From contig JBATTK010000166.1 in NCBI GenBank assembly GCA_049670505.1, forward strand, positions 1 through 46,951: a DNA stretch of 46,951 nt, given 5' to 3'. Below the pieces are notes generated by a model. It did no database searches. It had not been told where the DNA came from and saw nothing but the letters and a program-made list of their open reading frames with translations. Both the position numbers and the translations under genes were made by a program. The stretch comes from JBATTK01 sp049670505. GTDB lineage: Bacteria; Bacteroidota; Bacteroidia; Flavobacteriales; Flavobacteriaceae. Of this stretch, positions 9,274-15,845 are shown piece after piece (the stretch's first letter is position 1; the number at the start of each line of letters is the position of its first letter).

Positions 9274-10818
9274 TTAATGAAATATAATATGCAATGCTAT
9301 CAGGGATAATGCCATCCCAATTCCTGCTTTGGCCAGTAATGGGGAAGCAGGTTCCGGGCGTAGTTTGCCCTTTATAAAACCACTTCGGGACGCTACCACA
9401 ACAATAGCAAAGCCTATTAGGATTACCCACATTGCCCTAACCAAATAGTTCATTTCCGGGAAAAAGTAGATAAAGATAAATTGCAAAGGAATTGTCGCCA
9501 AAAAGCCAAATAAAGCCACACGGTGTTTTGGTGCGGCTAAAAAGGCTGCCGCACTTATCAATACTACAATACCGCAGTTAATAAAATAGCGGAGCTCATT
9601 TAAGGTATGGGTAAATGCTGCGCCGGAATCTTTGAATTTTATATAGAGTAGCACAACACCGATAATAACACCGGACACAAATGATATGAGGATGGCTTTT
9701 TTTCCGGATCTAACAATTTGCTTACTCGAGGCCGACTTGTTTACATATTCCTTATAAATATCTATGGACCAAAGGGTAGCCAAGGAATTAAAGGTGGAGT
9801 CCACCGTACTCATTAAGGAGGCAAAAAGTGCACATAGGATAAGACCTTTTAGACCAACGGGCAAATATGTATTTACTAAGTAAGGGAAGGCTGAATCCGG
9901 ATCGGCAAGACCGTTGTCCCCAAGAATTCCGACCAATGCTATTCCCGGTAATATAATGATGGCGGCCATAAAATATTTCATAAGTCCACCTACCATAAGC
10001 CCTATCTGCACGTCTTTTAGACTTTTTGCGGCCAAGGAACGTTGCACTACGGATTGATTGGCGCACCAGTAGTTGATGTTCAATAAAAATGCACCAAAAA
10101 TATGGATCCAAGGCAATTTTGGGTGATCGGCAGGTAAATGCAGGTGCATTAGATGTTCGGTTTTTACATAGAACTGTGACCAACCTCCTAAATGATGGAC
10201 TGCAATGAACATCACAACGATACCTCCGGTCAGTAAAATAGCAAATTGTATCACATCGGTACGTACCACTGCAGCGAGTCCGCCAAAGTAGGTATAGGTG
10301 GCGGAGAATAGCCCTAAGAATACGATTAAAATAGCGATACGTATCAAACGATCTTGATGAATAAATGACAGGTAATCCCCAAAAACTAAATCTACCGAAT
10401 ACGCTCCCCAAAATAAGGCGGCCCCTAAGGTAATGGTAGAAAACAGAAGGATGTTGGAGGCAGAATATATCAAGGCTACCGTTTTGCCCAATCGGGTTTT
10501 AATAAATTGTGTAATGGTGATGATCTGTTCCCTAAGATACATGGGAACAAAAATAAATGCCGCTAGTAGTAAGCCTTGTATGGCATTGATTTCAAAATTG
10601 GCCTGGGCCAAACCATATAGGTAGGCCGACCCCATAAAGCCCAAAAATTGGTATCCCTGGACATTGGTGGCAATAGTAGAAAATGCTATGGACGGCCAAC
10701 GTAAATTTCTTGAACTTAAAAAGTATTCCTCAACAGTAGCATCTTTTGGAGTTCGTCCTGTTATTGCCGTTACGAAAACGATAATAAAGTATGCGCAAAC
10801 TATTAGTAAATCGATCAT
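9274..10818 (-). CDS. sodium:solute symporter (SSS/SLC5 family)
   Basis: This 514-residue inner-membrane carrier has the SSS pattern: a first helix followed by TPKDATVEEYFLSSRNLRWP, then a FSTIATNVQGYQFLGFMGSAY segment. An NYWCANQSVVQRSLAAKSL segment around the middle and LMSTVDSTFNSLATLWSIDI later correspond to conserved SSS sites; the serine-rich STVDSTFNS stretch resembles the region that contributes to the sodium site in this family. It differs clearly from the neighbouring symporter. It lies on the same strand as, and 164 bp downstream of, the aldo/keto reductase-monooxygenase pair, so it may be the last gene of that operon and the importer of that pathway's substrate. That is positional inference; the gap is long enough for an independent promoter, though I see no convincing one. 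Confidence 0.85.
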   Translation of the reverse strand: MIDLLIVCAYFIIVFVTAITGRTPKDATVEEYFLSSRNLRWPSIAFSTIATNVQGYQFLGFMGSAYLYGLAQANFEINAIQGLLLAAFIFVPMYLREQIITITQFIKTRLGKTVALIYSASNILLFSTITLGAALFWGAYSVDLVFGDYLSFIHQDRLIRIAILIVFLGLFSATYTYFGGLAAVVRTDVIQFAILLTGGIVVMFIAVHHLGGWSQFYVKTEHLMHLHLPADHPKLPWIHIFGAFLLNINYWCANQSVVQRSLAAKSLKDVQIGLMVGGLMKYFMAAIIILPGIALVGILGDNGLADPDSAFPYLVNTYLPVGLKGLILCALFASLMSTVDSTFNSLATLWSIDIYKEYVNKSASSKQIVRSGKKAILISFVSGVIIGVVLLYIKFKDSGAAFTHTLNELRYFINCGIVVLISAAAFLAAPKHRVALFGFLATIPLQFIFIYFFPEMNYLVRAMWVILIGFAIVVVASRSGFIKGKLRPEPASPLLAKAGIGMALSLIALHIIFH

Positions 10819-10982
10819 GAAGTATCCTATTAAGTTAGTTCATTTACTCAAGGTTAATGACAACTACATAGTAAACCCGGAAATAGTACCTTATCAAAAT
10901 TGCTTTTCTTTGGTGGTTTGGTAGTTATGGTTGGTCATTAGAATCCCTAATATAGGGCTTTGTTCGTTAAAATAAATAGTTT

Positions 10983-12140
10983 TTAAACACGAATTCCTGC
11001 TCCCAATGGAGACAAAGGCGCATCACTGGTTACTTTTCCTTGCTCAATGGGCATTGAAAATGTTTTAAGCCTGGGTAAAACCAGTTTGGCAAATCGTTCA
11101 CACTCCTCTTTATGGGGATAACCGGAAAATATAAATGCTCGGATACCCATATCCATATATCTATTTAACTTAGCTACAATTTGATCGGGATTGCCTACAA
11201 GTGCTGCCCCACAACCGGAGCGTCCTTTTCCTATGCCTGTCCACATATGATCTTCTACATAGCCATCATCCTCGGAGATTTCACGCATTTGGGCCTGTCT
11301 GCTTACTCCATAGGATTTTGCATCAAGAGCTCTTTCCCTTATTTCTTTTCCCTGTTCTACCTCTAATTTGGAAATGATACTGTCCGCATATTCCCTTGCT
11401 TCCTCTTCGGTTTCCCGGACCACCATATGTACGCGTAATCCAAAATCTACTTTACGTCCATAAGTTGCGGCCTTGGCACTCATGTTCTCCATTAAAGTTT
11501 TTAAATTTTCCTCGGTTTCTGGCCACATTAAGTACACATCACAATGTTCCGCGCAAAGGTCTACAGCGGCGGGGGAGTAGCCCCCAAAGTATAGCAATGG
11601 CCCGTCTTTCTGATATGTTTTTGCGGGTTGGGTAGGCAATTTAAAGTTATAAAATTGACCTTTATAATCTATTTCATCCTGGGTCCAAGCCTGCTTTAGG
11701 ATTTCTATGACCTCTCTAGATCGCTGATAACGATCTTCAGAGGAAAGGTCTTCCCCAGGTAAATTAGAGGATATGATATTAATGGTAAACCGTCCCTCCA
11801 GAATGTGGTCAATTGTGGCCAATGTTCTTGCCAACATCGGTGGATGTATTTCACCGCACCGTACTGCCGCCAACAAATTGATTTGTTCGGTCATTGGAGC
11901 AACTGCCGCGGCAAAGGGCAAGGTATCCTGCCCAACTTGATAAGAAGAAGGGCATAAAATATTCCTATAGCCATTTTTATCCGCCGTCAATAGAATTTCC
12001 GATGCGTTTTTAAAAGTGCTTTTGTAGGCCATATTGCGCTCGCCCAAATAACGGTCGTCCCCATTGCAAATCGGTGCAAACCAGGAAACTTCGGCGCCTT
12101 CTAAATGCGGTGATCTAATTTGTATCTTATTTGTGTCCAT
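10983..12140 (-). CDS. FMNH2-dependent sulfonate monooxygenase, SsuD class (candidate sulfoquinovose monooxygenase)
   Basis: This is a luciferase-like (LLM) flavin monooxygenase of 385 residues. SsuD-class hallmarks are visible: LLYFGGYSPAAVDLCAEHCD at ~182-201, FGLRVHMVVRETEEEA at ~233-248 and FIFSGYPHKEE at ~336-346. By eye, Arg236/His238 align with E. coli SsuD Arg226/His228 and Arg307 with SsuD Arg297, residues linked to sulfonate binding and catalysis. The INIISSNLPGED segment (~120-131) and the region around GYVEDHMWTGIGKGRSGCG recall the sulfoquinovose monooxygenase SmoC more than SsuD; this is from memory and unverified. It would use FMNH2 and O2 to cleave a C-S bond and release sulfite plus an aldehyde. 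The start at 12140 (MDTNKIQIRS) is preferred because a longer frame from 12215 overlaps the upstream gene. It lies 29 bp after the aldo/keto reductase. Confidence 0.8.
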   Translation of the reverse strand: MDTNKIQIRSPHLEGAEVSWFAPICNGDDRYLGERNMAYKSTFKNASEILLTADKNGYRNILCPSSYQVGQDTLPFAAAVAPMTEQINLLAAVRCGEIHPPMLARTLATIDHILEGRFTINIISSNLPGEDLSSEDRYQRSREVIEILKQAWTQDEIDYKGQFYNFKLPTQPAKTYQKDGPLLYFGGYSPAAVDLCAEHCDVYLMWPETEENLKTLMENMSAKAATYGRKVDFGLRVHMVVRETEEEAREYADSIISKLEVEQGKEIRERALDAKSYGVSRQAQMREISEDDGYVEDHMWTGIGKGRSGCGAALVGNPDQIVAKLNRYMDMGIRAFIFSGYPHKEECERFAKLVLPRLKTFSMPIEQGKVTSDAPLSPLGAGIRV

Positions 12141-12169
12141 ATCGTATAAACTTCTATTGATTAGTACTA

Positions 12170-13060
12170 TTAAGCAATTTCTCCTCCAATGGCAGCTTCC
12201 CAAAGCATATACCATTCTTCGTGTGTAATGGTCGTATTCAAAGCGTTATGTGCCGTACGGATACGTTCCAATTTTGAAGTACCCAGTACGGGAATGATAC
12301 CCGCGGGATGCTTGCGTAACCAGGCATAAAGAATTTGGTCCGCGGCTAGACCATATTTTTTGGAGAGCGTATCGAGTACACCCTTAATGGCCTTTACCCC
12401 ATCATTCTCCGAATCTTTAAATAGCAAGCCTCCGCCCAGGGGAGACCATGCCGCCGGAATACTTTTATATCTTAGACATTGGTCCAATGTACCATCTTCA
12501 AAGGCTTTGCGCTGCAGAAGTGATATTTCTACCTGATTGGTTGCCAGAGGTGTAAGGGAGTTCAATAAATCAAACTGTGAAGGTGAAAAATTTGAGACCC
12601 CGAATGTGTGTACTTTCCCTTCTTTTTTTAAGTCGGAAAAAGCTGCTGCAATTTCATGAGGATCTAATAAATAATCCGGTCTATGTAAAAGCAAGACATC
12701 AATATAATCCGTTTGCAAGCTTTTCAGGGATTTTTCCACAGATGTTTTGATATGTTCCTTGGACAAATCGTAAGACTTGAGCAAGTGTTGTGGACGGTTG
12801 TCCGTCATCATCTTTATACCACATTTGGTAGTAATCCTTATCTTTTTCCTCAAATCAGGTCTGGATTTCAATACCTTTCCAAAATCTGCCTCCGTAGTAT
12901 AATCACCGTAAATATCGGCATGGTCAAAATCTATGAGACCAAGTTCTAAACACCCTTCAATGAATTCCTCATACTCCTTAGTCAATAGATTACTACCCCA
13001 TGACCCCAATCTCATGGTACCAATAATATAAGGCGATACATTATCTCTTGATAAAATCAT
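12170..13060 (-). CDS. aldo/keto reductase (YdhF-like; candidate 6-oxo-sugar reductase)
   Basis: This NAD(P)H-dependent aldo/keto reductase of 296 residues folds as a TIM barrel. The catalytic tetrad can be read: Asp46 and Tyr51 in FDHADIY, Lys79 in TTKCG and His126 in LLLHRPD. The C-terminal PVLGTSKLERI segment is the usual cofactor-phosphate contact. Overall it resembles E. coli YdhF. The start at 13060 (MILSRDNVSP) is chosen because a perfect TAnnTTTG box at 13090-13097 would place transcription start near 13085, inside the longer frame that begins at 13102. It is the first gene of an operon with the sulfonate monooxygenase, downstream of an 18-bp operator-like palindrome. By analogy with SmoB of the sulfo-SMO pathway it could reduce the aldehyde left after desulfonation to a normal hexose; that role is inferred from context. 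Confidence 0.8.
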   Translation of the reverse strand: MILSRDNVSPYIIGTMRLGSWGSNLLTKEYEEFIEGCLELGLIDFDHADIYGDYTTEADFGKVLKSRPDLRKKIRITTKCGIKMMTDNRPQHLLKSYDLSKEHIKTSVEKSLKSLQTDYIDVLLLHRPDYLLDPHEIAAAFSDLKKEGKVHTFGVSNFSPSQFDLLNSLTPLATNQVEISLLQRKAFEDGTLDQCLRYKSIPAAWSPLGGGLLFKDSENDGVKAIKGVLDTLSKKYGLAADQILYAWLRKHPAGIIPVLGTSKLERIRTAHNALNTTITHEEWYMLWEAAIGGEIA

Positions 13061-13089
13061 TTTATTCGTAAAATATAATCGATATTTTT

Positions 13090-13097
13090 CAAATATA
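13090..13097 (-). promoter_or_regulatory. Bacteroidota -7 promoter box for the reductase-monooxygenase operon
   Basis: On the minus strand the bases read TATATTTG, a perfect match to the Bacteroidota TAnnTTTG -7 element. It lies 30 bp upstream of the chosen ATG at 13060 and 15 bp downstream (in the transcribed direction) of the palindrome at 13113-13130, which would therefore cover the -33 region. No strong TTG -33 element is visible, as expected if the palindrome overlaps it. Confidence 0.6.
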
Positions 13098-13112
13098 AAC
13101 AAAAAACCAAAT

Positions 13113-13130
13113 AATGTAAACGTTTACATT
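13113..13130. promoter_or_regulatory. LacI-type operator, perfect 18-bp palindrome, copy 1
   Basis: The bases AATGTAAACGTTTACATT form a perfect palindrome centred on CG, the classic layout of LacI/GalR-family operators. It sits in the divergent promoter region between the aldo/keto reductase (minus) and the FMN reductase (plus), so one bound dimer could control both. An identical 18-mer occurs at 15752-15769 in front of the exporter-regulator operon. The LacI gene at 13730-14749, lying between the two copies, is the obvious cognate regulator. Confidence 0.85.
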
Positions 13131-13196
13131 TAAAATTTTGCTAATTTTATCCTTGCTTTATAAGCTGCTAACAACACATATCATATAAAGACTAAA

Positions 13197-13733
13197 ATGA
13201 TTACAATTATTTCTGGTTCCAATAGAAAGGATAACAAGACGGTACATTTCGCTAAGTATGTATATGGGAAAATCCGGGAAAAAACCGAAGATGATGTGCT
13301 TTTCTTGGATTTATCCAGTTTGGACGATACCATTATCACCGAGACCATGTATAAAGAACAACCACGGGCCATACAACATTTTCAGGACACCTATTTTATT
13401 CCCTCATCAAAATTCTGGTTTTTTATACCGGAGTATAATGGGAGTTATCCTGGAATTCTAAAGCTGATACTGGATGCTATTTCTGTGAGGGAGTACGATA
13501 AAAGTTTTGCGGACAAAAAAGCGTGTATTACTGGAATCGCTTCCGGACGAGCTGGAAATTTACGCGGTATGGATCATTTATCAGAGGTTTTAAATCATTT
13601 AGGAATGCATGTTCACCCCAATAAAAATCCTATTTCTTCTGTATATAAACTACTAAACGAAGAGAACGATCTGGTCAATTCCGATGCGGAACAAAGTCTT
13701 CAAAAGCAAATCACCCAATTTTTGAATTTTTAG
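13197..13733 (+). CDS. NADPH-dependent FMN reductase, flavodoxin-like
   Basis: This 178-residue protein belongs to the NADPH-dependent FMN reductase family (PF03358 type). It has the phosphate-binding loop GSNRKDNKT at ~7-15 and the signature PEYNGSYPGILKLILDAI near residues 79-96 that lines the isoalloxazine ring. It should supply reduced FMN in the cytoplasm, and the adjacent two-component monooxygenase is the evident partner. It is transcribed divergently from the reductase-monooxygenase operon and shares the palindrome at 13113-13130; a TATCCTTG box at 13148-13155 (one mismatch to TAnnTTTG) is a plausible promoter element. Its stop codon overlaps that of the convergent LacI gene by 4 bp, leaving no terminator between them. 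The SmoA flavin reductase of known sulfo-SMO clusters belongs, as I recall, to a different fold family. Confidence 0.8.
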   Translation: MITIISGSNRKDNKTVHFAKYVYGKIREKTEDDVLFLDLSSLDDTIITETMYKEQPRAIQHFQDTYFIPSSKFWFFIPEYNGSYPGILKLILDAISVREYDKSFADKKACITGIASGRAGNLRGMDHLSEVLNHLGMHVHPNKNPISSVYKLLNEENDLVNSDAEQSLQKQITQFLNF

Positions 13734-14749
13734 GGACTGTTTATGCTATTCCTTTTTGTTGAATCCCTTACTATCAGTTCTGGTGTCAATACCTGTTTGG
13801 AATAGGTGATTTTATCCCGATTTAAATTTTTTATAAGGATATCGGCGGCTAAAAGCCCCATTTCATTGGATTTTTGATCAATAGTACTGATGCTGGGATT
13901 TACCAATGCGCTAAACTCGGCGTTACCGAATCCGATGACCTTTATACTGTCTGGAACATTAATGTTCAGTGTCTTTAAGATGTTCATTACATGTAGGCAA
14001 CTTTCGTCTCCATACACAAAAATACCGTCTATGGTAGGATATTGACGAAGTATTTTATTAAGAACTATTGAATCGGTATCCACTTCTGAACGGAGTTGGA
14101 GCACACTGTCTTTTGATATCTTATGACCGTTCTTTTTTAAGGCGTCCATAAAACCTTCTTGCCGTTGTCTAAAAATGGATACATTTAAGTTTCCGGCAAT
14201 ATGGATGATGTGGTTACAATCATTATCAATAAGATGTTGGGTCGCTATAAGGGCACCTTGATAATCATCTAAAACTACGGAGTTTATGGGTTCCAAATCC
14301 GGGATTCTATCAAAAAAAACTATAGGTACTTTATTTTTCACCAGTTTTTCTATTGGCGAAAAATCAGTAGTTTCCTTAGATAAGGACATTAATACCCCAT
14401 CAACTTTAAGCTGTATGAAAGATTGCAGGGCATTGTTCTCATTTTCCACGGATTCGTGGGATTGGGCAATGATGATGTTATACCCTAGGTCACACGCTTT
14501 TTGTTCTATTCCGTTAATAATACTGCTAAAAAAATGGTTGTTTACTTCCGGTACTATTACACCTATGATTCTACTTTTTCCACTGCGTAAGGCAGCGGCC
14601 ATTATATTGGGTTGATAATCCAGGTCTTTGGCGGCTTTTAAAACCTTTTTTCTGGTTTCTGGTGAAACCAATGGGCTGTTATTGAATACACGAGATACTG
14701 TAGCAAGGGATAGCCCGGTAATTTTTGCGATATCTTTTATTCCTGCCAT
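13730..14749 (-). CDS. LacI-family transcriptional regulator (sulfonate block)
   Basis: The protein has 339 residues. The N-terminal LacI helix-turn-helix (IKDIAKITGLSLATVSRVFN) covers ~4-23, the hinge helix (PNIMAAALRSGKS) follows, and the periplasmic-binding-protein-like effector domain runs from ~60 with the usual IIGVIVPEVNNHFFSSI opening. The effector is probably a sugar or sugar derivative taken up by the pathway. It lies 39 bp downstream of the YeiH-type gene in the same direction, so it is likely co-transcribed and autoregulated through the palindrome at 15752-15769. Its recognition helix (SLATVSR) differs from those of the two other LacI proteins in this window (SISTVSK), consistent with a different operator. 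The 3' end overlaps the FMN reductase stop by 4 bp in convergent orientation. Confidence 0.9.
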   Translation of the reverse strand: MAGIKDIAKITGLSLATVSRVFNNSPLVSPETRKKVLKAAKDLDYQPNIMAAALRSGKSRIIGVIVPEVNNHFFSSIINGIEQKACDLGYNIIIAQSHESVENENNALQSFIQLKVDGVLMSLSKETTDFSPIEKLVKNKVPIVFFDRIPDLEPINSVVLDDYQGALIATQHLIDNDCNHIIHIAGNLNVSIFRQRQEGFMDALKKNGHKISKDSVLQLRSEVDTDSIVLNKILRQYPTIDGIFVYGDESCLHVMNILKTLNINVPDSIKVIGFGNAEFSALVNPSISTIDQKSNEMGLLAADILIKNLNRDKITYSKQVLTPELIVRDSTKRNSINSP

Positions 14750-14788
14750 CTCACGAAATTAAGCATTTAGATAGATTCCTTTTTTACA

Positions 14789-15721
14789 TTACGTATAATT
14801 TAGAATATACAATAAGGAAAGTACGGCTAGAATGGACCAGGTCAAAATGCCAACTATTAGAATAGTAAAGCCAAGTTTTTTAAGTTGACCAATATTAATC
14901 TGCAATCCGATCAAAAACAAAGTAAAAATCAATAGTTTCCGTGAAAACCATACAATTTTATCGGACACCGATTCTATTTGTGGAACATAGGATGTTAGTA
15001 ACATTGCTGCCAAAAAGCCTATTATAAACCAAGGGAAGGTAGATTTACTTTTGGACTGATTACCGAAAGAGATAATGAGCACCAAAGGTATGATCCATAA
15101 AGTCCTGACCAATTTGGTCGTGGTGGCTATGACTAAGGATTCCTCTCCGAATAATTCACTTGCTCCCACTACCGAACTGGTATCATGAATGGCTATGGCG
15201 CACCAAAGTCCGAACTGAGATTGACTAAGGTCAAAAAAGTGTCCAATGGTAGGAAAGATAAACAACGCAATGGCATTTAATAAAAAAACGATGGCCAATG
15301 CAATGGATGTCTGGTTTGAATTGGCTTTTATGCTTGGACTCACGGCGGCAATGGCACTGCCTCCGCAAATAGCCGTACCGGAAGCAACCAAAATGGTGGT
15401 TATTCTTTCCGATTTAAAGATTTTTCCTAAAGTAAACGCAATGATAAAAGTAAAGACTATGGCTATTAAGCTAATGAAGAAACTATTGGAACCCATCACC
15501 AAGGCTTCCTGTATATGTATGCCAAAGCCTAAACCTACTACGGATAGCTGTAATAGAGATTTTTGGAAACCCACATTTTCGCTAACCAAATCCTTATCAA
15601 CGATTTGAAAAATTCCACCAAGCATACCGATCAATAATGCAATCGCGGGGGATATGTATCCTAAGAGGGTGCCAGCTAGAACAATTGCACCTAAAATATA
15701 TGATGTGGATCTTGAAAGCAT
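14789..15721 (-). CDS. YeiH-family putative sulfite/sulfate exporter
   Basis: This 310-residue integral membrane protein has about ten hydrophobic helices and belongs to the YeiH / 'putative sulfate exporter' family (PF03601 type). The conserved segment ILVASGTAICGGSAIAAVSP lies in the first half and IAIHDTSSVVGA in the second. The family's transport function is mostly by annotation; export of sulfite or sulfate would fit a neighbouring monooxygenase that releases sulfite in the cytoplasm. The start at 15721 (MLSRSTSYILG) is preferred to one 66 bp upstream because the promoter box at 15735-15742 and the operator at 15752-15769 would otherwise lie at or inside the longer reading frame. It is the first gene of an apparent two-gene operon with the LacI regulator. 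Confidence 0.8.
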   Translation of the reverse strand: MLSRSTSYILGAIVLAGTLLGYISPAIALLIGMLGGIFQIVDKDLVSENVGFQKSLLQLSVVGLGFGIHIQEALVMGSNSFFISLIAIVFTFIIAFTLGKIFKSERITTILVASGTAICGGSAIAAVSPSIKANSNQTSIALAIVFLLNAIALFIFPTIGHFFDLSQSQFGLWCAIAIHDTSSVVGASELFGEESLVIATTTKLVRTLWIIPLVLIISFGNQSKSKSTFPWFIIGFLAAMLLTSYVPQIESVSDKIVWFSRKLLIFTLFLIGLQINIGQLKKLGFTILIVGILTWSILAVLSLLYILNYT

Positions 15722-15734
15722 ATTACGGTATGGA

Positions 15735-15742
15735 CAAACATA
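15735..15742 (-). promoter_or_regulatory. Bacteroidota -7 promoter box for the YeiH-LacI operon
   Basis: The minus strand reads TATGTTTG, a perfect TAnnTTTG -7 element, 13 bp upstream of the ATG at 15721 and 9 bp downstream of the palindrome at 15752-15769. The predicted leader would be very short. The palindrome would occupy the -33 region, an arrangement suited to repression. Confidence 0.6.
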
Positions 15743-15751
15743 CGAATAATA

Positions 15752-15769
15752 AATGTAAACGTTTACATT
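15752..15769. promoter_or_regulatory. LacI-type operator, perfect 18-bp palindrome, copy 2
   Basis: This is identical base for base to the palindrome at 13113-13130 (AATGTAAACGTTTACATT). Two identical perfect 18-mers 2.6 kb apart, both in promoter gaps, are very unlikely by chance. They tie the exporter-regulator operon to the reductase-monooxygenase operon and the flavin reductase as one regulon. Confidence 0.85.
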
Positions 15770-15845
15770 CGTTGTGTAAAATGACACTGTATTTTGTCAT
15801 CCAATTAGGCCACAGCATGCAATATAAAGAGTGTTGGTTTTTTCC

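Noticed and set aside
12141..12215. Longer N-terminus of the sulfonate monooxygenase starting at 12215
   Set aside because: The extra 25 residues do not resemble the family, overlap the upstream reductase gene and precede a good ATG at 12140.
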